Assembly (NCBI RefSeq): GCF_036345995.1
Contig: NZ_CP107796.1
Coordinates: forward strand, 1,612,001-1,676,000
Length of the DNA: 64,000 bases
Source of the DNA: Streptomyces sp. NBC_00557
Lineage (GTDB): Bacteria; Actinomycetota; Actinomycetes; Streptomycetales; Streptomycetaceae
Direction: 5' to 3'
Shown here: positions 53,883 through 62,070 of the stretch, in pieces
Numbering within the stretch: position 1 is the first letter of the stretch
Layout: every line of letters begins with the position of its first letter
The notes under the pieces: generated by a model
What the model was told of the DNA's origin: nothing
Seen by the model: the letters and a program-made list of their open reading frames with translations, nothing else
Databases searched by the model: none
Made by a program: the position numbers and the translations under genes

Positions 53883-54165
53883 TCATGCCAGCCAGCTGCC
53901 CACCACGTCGGCGGTTTCGCGCAGGGCCGCGAGCTGGCTGCGGGTGAATCCGGCGATGGGCCGGGCGTGATGCGTCGAGATCGCTCCCAGCAAGGCACCA
54001 CGCTCGTCGAGCAGCGGGATGCTGTGACAAGCGCGGCTGCCGGCGTGCAGGATCACGTGCCGGGAACATCGGCGAGCCGCACATGGCCCATGGCGGTCTC
54101 GGTGATCTCCAGTACGCGGCGCAGCCCCGCGCCGAGGACCGCGCCCTGCGGAGCCGTCGGGCTTG
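53883..54165 (-). pseudogene. GAF-domain protein remnant
   Basis: The minus strand ends in AGSRACHSIPLLDERGALLG, AISTHHARPIAGFTRSQLAA, LRETADVVGSWLA and TGA 53883-53885, a typical C-terminal half of a stand-alone GAF protein. Upstream, in a different frame that stops at TGA 54053-54055, is GAVLGAGLRRVLEITETAMG with HVRLADVPGT, matching a GAF N-terminal part. The central portion is missing and the frames do not join, so this is a deleted, frameshifted gene. Its relatives in Streptomyces often sit next to ANTAR genes, as here. Confidence 0.6.
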
Positions 54166-54474
54166 TGCTGCCGGACAGGCGGAGCCCCGGAAGCCGGGGA
54201 GCGGCCGCCCGGGCGCGGTGGGGAAACCAGCCGCCGGTCCGCTCATCCGGCCCGGCGATGCGGTTGACCGCGTCCGCAAGACGCCTGGCCGGACGGACTC
54301 GGATGGCTGCTGACGTGAGTGTCGATCTCCTGGCCCACGGGTGGCCGCCTCGCCCTCCTCGCTGCTCGGCAGGCCCCCGTACATGATCCGGGCTCTTGCG
54401 GTGTCTCCTTGCCGGCGCGCGCACCTAGGTGTCACGGTCGCAGGATCATCGCGTACGGCCTGCACTGCCTGGCC
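54166..54474. other. 309-bp gap without a recognisable gene
   Basis: No coding motif on either strand. It may contain the lost 5' end of the GAF remnant; no clear promoter or terminator was seen. Confidence 0.5.
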
Positions 54475-55788
54475 TCAGGGTGAGACGCCGTCTCCCGGCC
54501 GTGGCAGTCGCAGGGCGAGCAGGGCGATGTCGTCGTGGGCCCCTGCCACGAGTCCGTTCATCAGCTCGTCGCTCAGCTCGTCGATGTCCTGGCCGACCAG
54601 GGCGGCAGCGCGCTGCCGGAGCCGGGTCATGCCGTGATCCATGGATTCGCCGCGCCGTTCGATCAAGCCGTCCGTGTACAACAGCAGGGTGCTGCCCTCG
54701 GGCAGGGGCAGGCAGGCACTGGGCCGTTCGGCGTGCGGGTCGACGCCCAGCAGGAGGCCGTGCGCTTTCCAGAGGTAGGTGGTGTCGCCGTCCGCGGTGA
54801 CCAGCAGGGGTGGTGGATGTCCGGCACTCGCCCATTCCAGCTGGTACGGCCCTCCTTCCTGGCCCTTGAGCAGTGCGTACACACAGGTGGCGGTGCGGTG
54901 GCCGTAGAGGGCGTCGACTGCGACGTCCAGGCGGCGCAGGATCATGCCGGGCGGCTCCCGACGGTCGCAGGCGATGCCACGCAGCATGTTCCGGATCTGG
55001 CTCATGGTCACGGCGGCATGCAGATCGTGGCCGGTGACGTCGCCGATGATCAAAGTGGTGTCACCGCTTTCCGGCAGGACGAAGCTGTCGTACCAGTCAC
55101 CGCCGATCTGCGCGGTGGCGAGCGCCGGGGAGTAGCGGGCGGTGATGCGCAGACCCGGTACGACGGGCAGGTCCGGCAGCAGGGAGCGCTGGAGGCGCTC
55201 GGCGACGGCCTGGGTCTCGGCGTAGAGCCTGGCGTTGTCGAGGGCCAGCGCGATGCGGTGAGTCAGGTCCTCGACCAGTTCCAGGTCAGCCTCGGCCCAC
55301 GGCGGGTGTCCCTCACCCCTGACCAGGGTCAGCGCACCGAGCACTCTCCCGCGTGCCCGCAAGGGTGCCACGATCACGGAGTCTCCCCCGAGTCGCGCGA
55401 ACGGTTGCATGGTTGCCGTGTGCAGCGGATCGGACGCCTCCTGCGCGGTCGGCAGCCGCCCGGCCGACAACAGCAGCGGGCCGGCGCCGCGAAGCACCCG
55501 GGACAGCGGGCCTGTCGCCGTCTCCGGCACCGGCGGCAACGGTCCCGTCAGGCCGGTCAGGGCGGTGTTGGGGTCACGGTGTGAGAAACAGACCCGCTCG
55601 ACGGCGCCGTCCTCGTCCATCAGATCGGCCGCGGCCCAGTCGGCCAGCCCCGGCACCAGCACGCGGCACACCCGCCTGAGCCCCTCGACCGCGTCCAGCG
55701 TGCTCGACAGCGCCGCCGCGCTCCGGGTGGCGAACGCCAGCTGGTCGAGCGCCGCTCGCAGCGCCGCGTCCGCGTCATCCTCGTCCAT
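54475..55788 (-). CDS. GAF-domain PP2C/SpoIIE-family serine phosphatase
   Basis: A 437-residue sensor phosphatase. Residues ~10-185 form a GAF domain (SSTLDAVEGLRRVCRVLVPG then LADWAAADLMDEDGAVERV; DSVIVAPLRARGRVLGALTL). The SpoIIE-type PP2C domain begins at AVAERLQRSLLPDLPVVPGL and carries IGGDWYDSFVLP, TTLIIGDVTGHDLHAAVTMS, LEWASAGHPPPLLV, LLLYTDGLIERRGESMD and AGAHDDIALLAL, with the four conserved acidic metal ligands. It would dephosphorylate an anti-anti-sigma factor in response to a ligand or redox cue. The start is ATG 55788 with AGGTGG upstream. It is monocistronic. Confidence 0.92.
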   Translation of the reverse strand: MDEDDADAALRAALDQLAFATRSAAALSSTLDAVEGLRRVCRVLVPGLADWAAADLMDEDGAVERVCFSHRDPNTALTGLTGPLPPVPETATGPLSRVLRGAGPLLLSAGRLPTAQEASDPLHTATMQPFARLGGDSVIVAPLRARGRVLGALTLVRGEGHPPWAEADLELVEDLTHRIALALDNARLYAETQAVAERLQRSLLPDLPVVPGLRITARYSPALATAQIGGDWYDSFVLPESGDTTLIIGDVTGHDLHAAVTMSQIRNMLRGIACDRREPPGMILRRLDVAVDALYGHRTATCVYALLKGQEGGPYQLEWASAGHPPPLLVTADGDTTYLWKAHGLLLGVDPHAERPSACLPLPEGSTLLLYTDGLIERRGESMDHGMTRLRQRAAALVGQDIDELSDELMNGLVAGAHDDIALLALRLPRPGDGVSP

Positions 55789-56048
55789 GGCGACCACCTA
55801 CCCGCCTGGGGGCTCTACGGCCGCTTCCGCCCTGGGAAACCACTCCCCGGGCAGTGCACCGCGTCCGTATACGGCAGGGGCCCGGGCATGTCCTTACGGT
55901 CTCCCCGGGGCCGAGTCTCCTGCTTCCGGCGTGTTACCGAGCGTTCTGATCGGCCGGTCCGGCCGGCTCTCGCTCTACGATCGCAGCATGCGCGGACGTC
56001 GCACGGCCTGTCGGACACCCTCTGGACGCCTCCGGCCCCCGTCGTGGG

Positions 56049-56966
56049 TCAGGTCTCGGGCCTGACCGACATCCAGTCGGCACGGCCGCCCGCCCCGAGC
56101 ACGTCGGCCTCGGCCCCGAGGTCGTCGGTCGATCCCTCCCGCAGTTCGCGTCGGGCGATGCGGCCGACCACGAACGGGAAGAGCGGCCGCAAGGGCTGGC
56201 ACCAGCGCAGCCACGGGGGCGCGTAGATGCTCCGGGCACGGTGTGTGATGCCGGTGGCGAGCCAGTCGGCCACCTGTGCGGGACTGTGGACCCGCCGAGC
56301 GAAGGGCGGCTGGTGTCGGCGGAGGACTCTCAGCACCGGGTGCTCGTCCATTCCGGCGATCATGTCGGTGCCGGTCCAGTGCAGGTAGGCGATGCCGACG
56401 GCGACCCCCTCGGGGGCGACCTCACCGCGCAGCGCCAGGGCGAAGGACTCCGCGCCTGCCTTGGACGCGCAGTACGCGCTCATCATCGGAGCGGAGCCGA
56501 ACGCGGCGGTCGAGGCGATCTGGAGGAAGTAACCTCCGGTCCGCGTGAGTTGGGGAAGGAAGGCCCTGGCGGTGTTCGCCGCCCCGACCAGGTTGACGCC
56601 GACGACGCGTCGCCACAGCTCGGCCTCGGTGCGGGTGAAGGGGCCGCCGACGGCGATGCCGGCGTTGGCCACGACGACGCCGGCCGGTCCGAGCCGCTCC
56701 TCGACCTGCCGCGCAGCCCTGTCGAGGGCGGCCTGATCGGTCACGTCCGCCTCGATGCAGACGGTCATGACGGCCAGTGACGCCGCCACCTGGGACAGCG
56801 TCTCCTCCTCACGACCGAGCAGAGCGATCCGCATGCCCTCCGCGGACAGGCGCCGCACCAGTGCCTCGCCGACGCCGCGCGCCGCCCCCGTGACCACAGC
56901 GACCCGGCCCCGCAGTGGGCCGTCGCGCATGGCGGGAGGCGGGCGGCTGCCGAGGACAGTACGCAT
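56049..56966 (-). CDS. short-chain dehydrogenase/reductase
   Basis: A 305-residue SDR. The cofactor motif VAVVTGAARGVGEALVRRLS, the NNAG-type NAGIAVGG, the catalytic Ser in LQIASTAAFGSAP, and Tyr/Lys in YCASKAGAESFAL are all present. The length and the C-terminal region (PFARRVHSPAQVADWLATGI, then PPWLRWCQPLRPLFPFV) place it in the longer SDR group that acts on lipid-like or aromatic substrates. The start ATG 56966 has GAGGG upstream. No partner genes suggest a pathway. Confidence 0.88.
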   Translation of the reverse strand: MRTVLGSRPPPAMRDGPLRGRVAVVTGAARGVGEALVRRLSAEGMRIALLGREEETLSQVAASLAVMTVCIEADVTDQAALDRAARQVEERLGPAGVVVANAGIAVGGPFTRTEAELWRRVVGVNLVGAANTARAFLPQLTRTGGYFLQIASTAAFGSAPMMSAYCASKAGAESFALALRGEVAPEGVAVGIAYLHWTGTDMIAGMDEHPVLRVLRRHQPPFARRVHSPAQVADWLATGITHRARSIYAPPWLRWCQPLRPLFPFVVGRIARRELREGSTDDLGAEADVLGAGGRADWMSVRPET

Positions 56967-57203
56967 GCGACCCTCATCTCTCCCGCTGCCGTGGTCGGCT
57001 GCCTCCCCGCGTGGTCGGCCGCCTCCCCGCGTACCCGTAACTCACAGCCGGTCACCGCGCACGAAGGCTGGATCGTCGGCGGCATCGAGGCTTGAGCCGC
57101 GACCGCCCATGTAGGACTTCCGGACGGGAGCAGCGTGCTCCCACGGTCGGCGACCTGCTGCTTGCCGAACGACGGTTCGCGGGGCCCGTGCCCGCGCCGC
57201 CGC

Positions 57204-57572
57204 TCATGCCGCGTCGCGCCAGGCGGCGATACGGGTCACCGTGACCGCGACGGTGACCGGCTCCGCGGCACCGTGGGTGGCGAGGTGGGTGACGAGGGCG
57301 GCTGTCACCCGGTCGTGGACGTTTCGGGCGATGTCCAGCGCCCGCCGACCCTCCGTCAGGACGCAGCGCACCTCGATGTGCCATCCGGAACCGTCCGGCG
57401 CCCGGTCGGCGCGTATGCCGGCCTCGGGCGGCGTGGTGTCCGCCCGGGTGGGCGCGGCGGCTGCCGCGAGGCGCCGGGCGAGGCGGGGTTGCAGGGCGGC
57501 CACGCCAGGAACCGCGAGGGCTGCCTCGGCCGCGACGCCGAGGAGCGCGGTGGTGCCGGTGGCGGTCATCAT
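57204..57572 (-). CDS. Asp23/Gls24-like envelope stress protein, short type
   Basis: A 122-residue protein resembling the actinobacterial Asp23-like proteins in this type of cluster: AAEAALAVPGVAALQPRLAR, GIRADRAPDGSGWHIEVRCV, RRALDIARNVHDRVTAALVT and EPVTVAVTVTRI. Its ATG (57572) overlaps the end of the upstream gene by 4 nt (ATGA), so the three genes sigma factor, Asp23-like and this one form one minus-strand operon. It is probably a cytoplasmic partner of the membrane anchors encoded divergently. Confidence 0.72.
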   Translation of the reverse strand: MMTATGTTALLGVAAEAALAVPGVAALQPRLARRLAAAAAPTRADTTPPEAGIRADRAPDGSGWHIEVRCVLTEGRRALDIARNVHDRVTAALVTHLATHGAAEPVTVAVTVTRIAAWRDAA

Positions 57573-58240
57573 GCGCCACCGCCCGTCGGGAGGCGGGGAC
57601 CAAAGGTCGGTCCCGGTTCCAGTACGTCGGCCACGGTGATGTCGACGGCTGTCACCGTGAGCCCCAGGTCCTGTCCGGCCGAGTGGAGGACCGATCGGCG
57701 TACCTGGTGGACCCGGTCGGGCAGCGGGCGGTCGAGGGCGGCGGCCAGGGTCATGGTCACCCGCACGTCGGTGCCGTTGCCCTCGGGTACGAGCCGGCAG
57801 GTCGCGGCCCTGGCACCGGGGACCGTGTCCGCGGCCCGCCTCAGCACCTTCGCCGCGGCGCTCTCGGCGATCCGCAGGTCCCGGTCGGGGTCGGCCAGGG
57901 GCAGCAGCCGCCCGAACCGGACCTCTGCCCTGACGACGTCCATGACCCGGTCGGCGAGTGCGTGCAGGCCCGGAGGGTCCTCGTCGCGCAGCGCCCGGGC
58001 GGCCGCGTTCACCGTGGCCAGTCCCTCAACCGCCTCTCGGCAGTATGGACAGGACACCGGGTGCGGGTCCGCGGCCGGTGGTGCGTCCCGCGCCTGTTCC
58101 CAGACCCGGCTGAGCAGGCGGCCGCAGGGCAGTACCTCATCGCCTGCGATCGGGGGCATGTCGGCGGCGGCCCAGCCGTTGCGGGGCCCGTCGGCTCCGG
58201 GCGGTTCGGGAGGCCGCGTGTGCGGGTCGTCTAGCGCCAT
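57569..58240 (-). CDS. Asp23-like protein with N-terminal cysteine pair
   Basis: A 223-residue protein. The first ~95 residues contain CGRLLSRVWEQARDAPPAAD and HPVSCPYCREAVEGLATVNA, a CxxC with a His that resembles the zinc-binding anti-sigma zf-HC2 pattern. The rest is an Asp23-type domain (AAAKVLRRAADTVPGARAAT, GTDVRVTMTLAAALDRPLPD, VHQVRRSVLHSAGQDLGLTV). Its ATG 58240 lies 10 bp inside the end of the ECF sigma factor gene. Position and cysteine motif make it a good candidate for the cognate anti-sigma factor, but it has no membrane segment; that role is inference. Confidence 0.7.
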   Translation of the reverse strand: MALDDPHTRPPEPPGADGPRNGWAAADMPPIAGDEVLPCGRLLSRVWEQARDAPPAADPHPVSCPYCREAVEGLATVNAAARALRDEDPPGLHALADRVMDVVRAEVRFGRLLPLADPDRDLRIAESAAAKVLRRAADTVPGARAATCRLVPEGNGTDVRVTMTLAAALDRPLPDRVHQVRRSVLHSAGQDLGLTVTAVDITVADVLEPGPTFGPRLPTGGGA

Positions 58241-58806
58241 GGGCCCATCGCCTCCTGCAGGGATCGGCGTGCCCTGAACAGTCTGCCGCGTACCGTCTGC
58301 TCGTCGGTACGCGTCACGTGCGCTATCTCCTTGTAGGGCAGGCCCTGCACCTCCCTCAGGATCCAGCAGACCCGCTGTCCGGCGTCCAGCTCGGCGAGCG
58401 CGCGGAACAGGGCGGCCATGGCCGCGTCCTCCTCGGCGGTCCGGGCGGGCTGGCTCCACGCGTCGCCCGCCGCGGGTTCGGCGACGGTGTCCAGGGGAAC
58501 GGGCGGCGGCCGGCGGTGGCACATGGTCTGACAGCGGTTGACGGTGATCCGGTACATCCAGGTGCGGAACTCCGCCCTGTGACGGTATTCCGGCAGGTGG
58601 CGCCAGGCACTGACGAAGGCGTCCTGAACGGCCTCTTCGGCGTCCTGGGGGTTGCCCAGAATGCAACGGGCCAGGGTCAGCAGGGACCGGCTGTGCCGCT
58701 GGACGAGGACGGCGAAGGAGTCCTCGTCTCCCTCGGCCGCCCGTACCGCCAGCAGACGGTCGGGCAGGTCGCACCCCAGTCGTGGGCAAGCAGTGCGTTC
58801 GATCAT
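58231..58806 (-). CDS. ECF-subfamily RNA polymerase sigma factor
   Basis: A 191-residue group IV sigma factor. Sigma region 2 is RHSRSLLTLARCILGNPQDA then EEAVQDAFVSAWRHLPEYRH with AEFRTWMYRITVNRCQ; region 4 is LDAGQRVCWILREVQGLPYK then EIAHVTRTDEQTVRGRLFRA. It starts at ATG 58806. Overlapping genes for two Asp23-like proteins follow. The divergent intergenic region carries a perfect TGTGA-N6-TCACA palindrome. It probably directs the divergent envelope-stress genes; no cognate promoter pair could be assigned by eye. Confidence 0.92.
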   Translation of the reverse strand: MIERTACPRLGCDLPDRLLAVRAAEGDEDSFAVLVQRHSRSLLTLARCILGNPQDAEEAVQDAFVSAWRHLPEYRHRAEFRTWMYRITVNRCQTMCHRRPPPVPLDTVAEPAAGDAWSQPARTAEEDAAMAALFRALAELDAGQRVCWILREVQGLPYKEIAHVTRTDEQTVRGRLFRARRSLQEAMGPWR

Positions 58807-58853
58807 GACGCTCCCACGCAGGCTCGGAACGATCGTGTACCCCCGATACGAGT

Positions 58854-58869
58854 TGTGACGCACATCACA
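58854..58869. promoter_or_regulatory. TGTGACGCACATCACA palindrome (CRP- or Rex-like site)
   Basis: TGTGA (58854-58858) and TCACA (58865-58869) flank a 6-bp spacer, the exact CRP/FNR-type half-site spacing and the same half-sites as the Streptomyces Rex operator TGTGAACGCGTTCACA. It lies 48 bp upstream of the sigma factor ATG and about 90 bp upstream of the divergent Asp23 gene, so it could control both. Confidence 0.6.
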
Positions 58870-58959
58870 TGCCAGACGTGTGAGGATTGTGCCGCCCGGT
58901 ATGTCCAACGTTCGACGGGCACCATTCCGGTGTCCGGCCGACCGATCGAGGCGACCGCC

Positions 58960-59451
58960 ATGACGGACAACATCACCAGCGTCGGCGGGGGCAGTCGGCC
59001 CGAAGCCGGCGTGAGCGCGCTCAAGGGCCGCACCGGGGCCGGGGCTCCGGCCGAGACACGGGGCAGGACCACCATCGCGGACGGTGTGGTGGCCAAGATC
59101 GCGGGCATGGCCGCCCGCGAGGTACCGGGCATCCACAGCCTGGGCGCCGGCATGGCCCGCGCCTTCGGAGCCATGCGGGAACGCGTCCCCGGCGCAGGCG
59201 GAGGCGGAGCGGTCACCCGCGGCGTCAAGGTCGAGGTCGGGGAACGGCAGGCCGCGGTGGACCTGGACGTCGTCGTCGAGTACGGCGTCTCCATCGTCGA
59301 CGTCGCGGGCGGCGTACGCGTCAATGTCATCAGCGCCGTGGAGCGGATGACGGGCCTGGAGGTCGTGGAGGTGAACATCGCCGTCGACGACGTCCACCTG
59401 CCCGACGACGAGGAGCAGCAGACCGAACCGGACGAGGGCCGCGTGAGATGA
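58960..59451 (+). CDS. Asp23/Gls24 family envelope stress response protein
   Basis: A 163-residue protein with a full Asp23 domain: RGRTTIADGVVAKIAGMAAR, EVPGIHSLGAGMARAFG, GVKVEVGERQAAVDLDVVVE, YGVSIVDVAGGVRVNVISAV and LEVVEVNIAVDDVHLPDDEE. Asp23 proteins coat the inner membrane face through the AmaP anchor and are induced by cell-wall or alkaline stress. It starts at ATG 58960 and leads the operon that contains DUF2273, a second Asp23, DUF6286 and AmaP genes. Confidence 0.92.
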   Translation: MTDNITSVGGGSRPEAGVSALKGRTGAGAPAETRGRTTIADGVVAKIAGMAAREVPGIHSLGAGMARAFGAMRERVPGAGGGGAVTRGVKVEVGERQAAVDLDVVVEYGVSIVDVAGGVRVNVISAVERMTGLEVVEVNIAVDDVHLPDDEEQQTEPDEGRVR

Positions 59452-59535
59452 CCGCTGCCGGGACCACCGCCGTGTTCTCGGGCCCGAGCGGATGATCACG
59501 GCGAGAGGGACGCTCGCGAGACGGGTGAGTGCGAG

Positions 59536-59703
59536 ATGAACACAGCAACGACGGGACTCGCGGCCGGCATGGCCCTCGGCTTCGCCGGCTACTTCGGCGG
59601 CTTCTGGGCGTTTTTGCTGGTCCTGGTCCTGGGCGCGGCGGGGCTGATCGTCGGCCTCGTCGTACAGGGCGACCTGGACCTCCGGACACGGAGGCAGCGG
59701 TGA
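59536..59703 (+). CDS. DUF2273-like small membrane protein
   Basis: A 55-residue protein (ATG 59536, stop TGA 59701-59703). Two hydrophobic stretches, GLAAGMALGFAGYFGGFWAF and LLVLVLGAAGLIVGLVVQG, are followed by a charged end (DLDLRTRRQR). This is the size and pattern of the DUF2273 proteins found in Asp23/AmaP operons, probably membrane anchors or scaffolds for Asp23. Its stop overlaps the next start (GTGA). Confidence 0.82.
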   Translation: MNTATTGLAAGMALGFAGYFGGFWAFLLVLVLGAAGLIVGLVVQGDLDLRTRRQR

Positions 59704-60107
59704 AGACCCGGCCCGGTTCCCCCGGCGAGGGGTCGGGCCCGCCGGCGCCGGCCGCCGGGCTGCCGCCCCCGGCCGAGCGGGGCGCCACCGTCATCCCGGA
59801 CAGGGTGGTCGCCCGTATCGCCGCGCAGGCCGCGCGCGCGGCGCAGTCGCGGCGCGCCGCCGTACCGCCCGATCGGGGCGGACCTGCGGCACCCCGCGCC
59901 TCCGCCGCCGTCCGTACCGGATCGGTGCGCCTGCATCTGACCATGGACCTGCCCTACCCCACCGACATCCCCCGTGTCTGCGAGCGGATCCAGCGGGACG
60001 TCGCCGAACGGGTCGCCCAGTTGACCGGGCTGCGGGTGGGAGAGGTCCTCCTCACCGTCCGGCGGCTGGTGACCGCCGCCGACCCGAGCCGGGGGCGGGT
60101 CCGGTGA
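59700..60107 (+). CDS. Asp23-like protein, second copy
   Basis: A 135-residue protein from GTG 59700, coupled to DUF2273 by a 4-nt overlap. A Pro-rich N-terminal ~35 residues (GSPGEGSGPPAPAAGLPPPA) precede an Asp23-type domain: ATVIPDRVVARIAAQAARAA, SVRLHLTMDLPYPTDIPRVC, ERIQRDVAERVAQLTGLRVG, EVLLTVRRLV. It is more diverged than the first copy and may form heteromers with it. Confidence 0.8.
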   Translation: MKTRPGSPGEGSGPPAPAAGLPPPAERGATVIPDRVVARIAAQAARAAQSRRAAVPPDRGGPAAPRASAAVRTGSVRLHLTMDLPYPTDIPRVCERIQRDVAERVAQLTGLRVGEVLLTVRRLVTAADPSRGRVR

Positions 60108-60159
60108 GCGGCCGGGCGGCCCGGGTCACCGGGCACGCCGTGCAGGAAGGGCGATCGCG

Positions 60160-60846
60160 ATGACATCCGGTCCACGTCCCCCGGGCCGCGGCCCCGCGTC
60201 GTCCACGCACCGTGCCGCAGTACCGCTGGCGAAGGAGCCCGATCCTCCCGAACGCGACGAGTCCACCTCGGACCTCACAGCTGGTGAGCGCGAAGGAGGG
60301 CACCGAACCCGTCGCAAGTGGTCCGCGCGCCGCATCACGGCGGCGCTGGTCGCCGCGGTGATCCTCGTGGCCGCGGTCGCGACGCTCGTCGACGTTATCG
60401 CCGTACGGGCGGGACGTCCGGCCGCGGCCTGGCGACGGCACCTGGCCGACGAACTGGCGACCCGCCCGGTGGACGACGTGTGGATGCTGACGGGGGCCGC
60501 CGTGGCCGCCGCCGTCGGCGTCTGGCTGATCGTCCTGGCCCTCACCCCCGGTCAACGCCGTTGGCTGCCCCTGCGCTCACCCGCCGGCTGCCCGCGCTTG
60601 CGGGCCTTCGTGGACCGCGACGGAGCCGCCGTCCTGCTGCGCGACGCCGCCATGCGGGTCCCCGGAGTCGGCGCGGCACACGTCCTGGTGGGCCGCCACC
60701 GCATCAAAGCCCGCGCGGACGTCCGCTTCCGAGACCCCCGACAAGTGAAGGACGACCTCACCGCCGTCCTCGACGAGGAGCGCGACCGGCTCGCCCTCGC
60801 CCGTCCTCCCCGCATCGCCGTACGGACGCGGCGACGCACCCGCTGA
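60160..60846 (+). CDS. DUF6286-like membrane protein
   Basis: A 228-residue protein starting at ATG 60160 (GGAAGG nine bases upstream). A disordered N-terminus (to about 50) is followed by two membrane helices (ITAALVAAVILVAAVATLVD and LTGAAVAAAVGVWLIVLALT) and a cytoplasmic C-terminal domain (VDRDGAAVLLRDAAMRVPGV, GAAHVLVGRHRIKARADVRF). The same two-helix plus Asp23-like soluble domain is seen in the AmaP gene that follows. DUF6286 members are recurrent in Streptomyces Asp23 clusters. Confidence 0.8.
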   Translation: MTSGPRPPGRGPASSTHRAAVPLAKEPDPPERDESTSDLTAGEREGGHRTRRKWSARRITAALVAAVILVAAVATLVDVIAVRAGRPAAAWRRHLADELATRPVDDVWMLTGAAVAAAVGVWLIVLALTPGQRRWLPLRSPAGCPRLRAFVDRDGAAVLLRDAAMRVPGVGAAHVLVGRHRIKARADVRFRDPRQVKDDLTAVLDEERDRLALARPPRIAVRTRRRTR

Positions 60847-60873
60847 CACAAACCCGCAGCACCGGAGCCCGCC

Positions 60874-61479
60874 ATGACGCCGAGATCCGCTCTCAACCGC
60901 ACCCTGCTGGCCCTCGCCGGGCTGGTCCTCCTCGGCGGCGGACTGCTCATCCTCTTCGCCGGGCTTGACCTCTACCGGCGGCACGATCTGGCCCCACCCG
61001 CCGGCTGGCCCCTGACCACCCCGGCCGACGTCCTGCTCGGCTCCGCCGACCGGGCACGCTGGAGCAGCCAGGGCTGGTGGTGGCCCGCGGTCATCGCCGC
61101 CCTCGCACTCGTCGCCCTGCTCGCCCTGTGGTGGCTGCTCGCCCAGCTGAGCCGACGCCGCCCCGGCTCCCTGCCCGTCGGCGGCACACCCCCGCAGGAA
61201 GGCGTCGAACTGCGCGACCACGCACTCAGCGAAGCGATCGCGAACGAAGCCGGTGCCCTGCCAGGGGTAGGCCATGCGGCCGTACACATCACCGGCCGAC
61301 CGGCCCGCCACCGCACCCGCATCGACCTCACCCTCACCCCCGAGGGCACGCCCGGCGCCACTCTCGGCGCCCTCTGCGAAGGCCCGCTCAGCACGGCTCG
61401 CCGGTCCACCGGCCTCCCTGACCCGCCTACCGAGGTCCGGCTACAGGTCAGCCGCCACGGACCACACCGCGTGGAGTAA
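60874..61479 (+). CDS. amaP: alkaline shock response membrane anchor protein AmaP
   Basis: A 201-residue protein with two membrane helices, LLALAGLVLLGGGLLILFAG near residue 10 and WWPAVIAALALVALLALWWL near residue 70, and an Asp23-interacting cytoplasmic domain (VELRDHALSEAIANEAGALP, GVGHAAVHITGRPARHRTRI, DLTLTPEGTPGATLGALCEG). It matches the AmaP organisation: helical hairpin in the membrane and a soluble tail that tethers Asp23. It lies 27 bp after the DUF6286 gene and completes the envelope module. Confidence 0.85.
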   Translation: MTPRSALNRTLLALAGLVLLGGGLLILFAGLDLYRRHDLAPPAGWPLTTPADVLLGSADRARWSSQGWWWPAVIAALALVALLALWWLLAQLSRRRPGSLPVGGTPPQEGVELRDHALSEAIANEAGALPGVGHAAVHITGRPARHRTRIDLTLTPEGTPGATLGALCEGPLSTARRSTGLPDPPTEVRLQVSRHGPHRVE

Positions 61480-61564
61480 GGAGGAGATCAGCCGTTCCCG
61501 CCGACGCCCTTGCGGCCCACCGCGGTTCGCGGGCGTGCCGGCACCACTCCCCGAAGGAGACATC

Positions 61565-61720
61565 ATGATCATCCTGGGCGTCATACTGCTCGTCGTCGGC
61601 TTCCTCACCGGCCTGTCCATCCTGTGGACCATCGGGATCATCCTGCTGGTCGTCGGAGCCATCCTGTGGATCCTCGGCGCGATGGGACACGCCGTCGCCG
61701 GTCGACGCCACTACTGGTAG
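61565..61720 (+). CDS. DUF6131-like small membrane protein
   Basis: A 51-residue protein from ATG 61565 consisting of two hydrophobic helices (ILGVILLVVGFLTGLSILWT and IGIILLVVGAILWILGAMGH) and the end VAGRRHYW. The RRHYW-type ending and size match the DUF6131 group. AGGAG-type sequence (GAAGGAGACATC) lies just upstream. It follows amaP by 85 bp in the same direction. Confidence 0.82.
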   Translation: MIILGVILLVVGFLTGLSILWTIGIILLVVGAILWILGAMGHAVAGRRHYW

Positions 61721-62070
61721 GCGGAATCGTCGCCCTGCAGGGCAGTGATCCAGGCTGCGGGCAGGCCGGCAGACGTCGCGGACCCCACCCGGACGGCCAC
61801 AGCGGCGGACGACGACGGCGAAGAGGTCGATCCGCCTGAGGCCGCCGCCGGTGCCGGCCAGCCGCCTCGGCTCGGACGCGGGGCGCCCGGTGGCCGTTGT
61901 GCCGGTCCTCGCCGCACGAGCACACGGCTGACTCGTTGGGGAGTCGGTGGATCGGCCCCCACGGTCCGGGCGGGAGTTCCCACCGCGTCGACCGGTGAGT
62001 CTCCGTCGGGAGTTCGTATGCACAGCACCTTCGTGAAGATCCGCCAGAACGCTCCCCCCGGGCCACGGCG
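61721..62070. other. 350-bp gap without a recognisable gene
   Basis: An open + frame from 61745 to 62074 has no family motif and unbalanced composition, so it is not called. The gap must hold the promoter of the SpoIIE phosphatase that begins at 62071. Confidence 0.5.

Noticed and set aside
53745..54386. A 213-residue plus-strand frame
   Set aside because: It is the antisense of the GAF remnant, whose minus-strand translation has recognisable GAF sequence.
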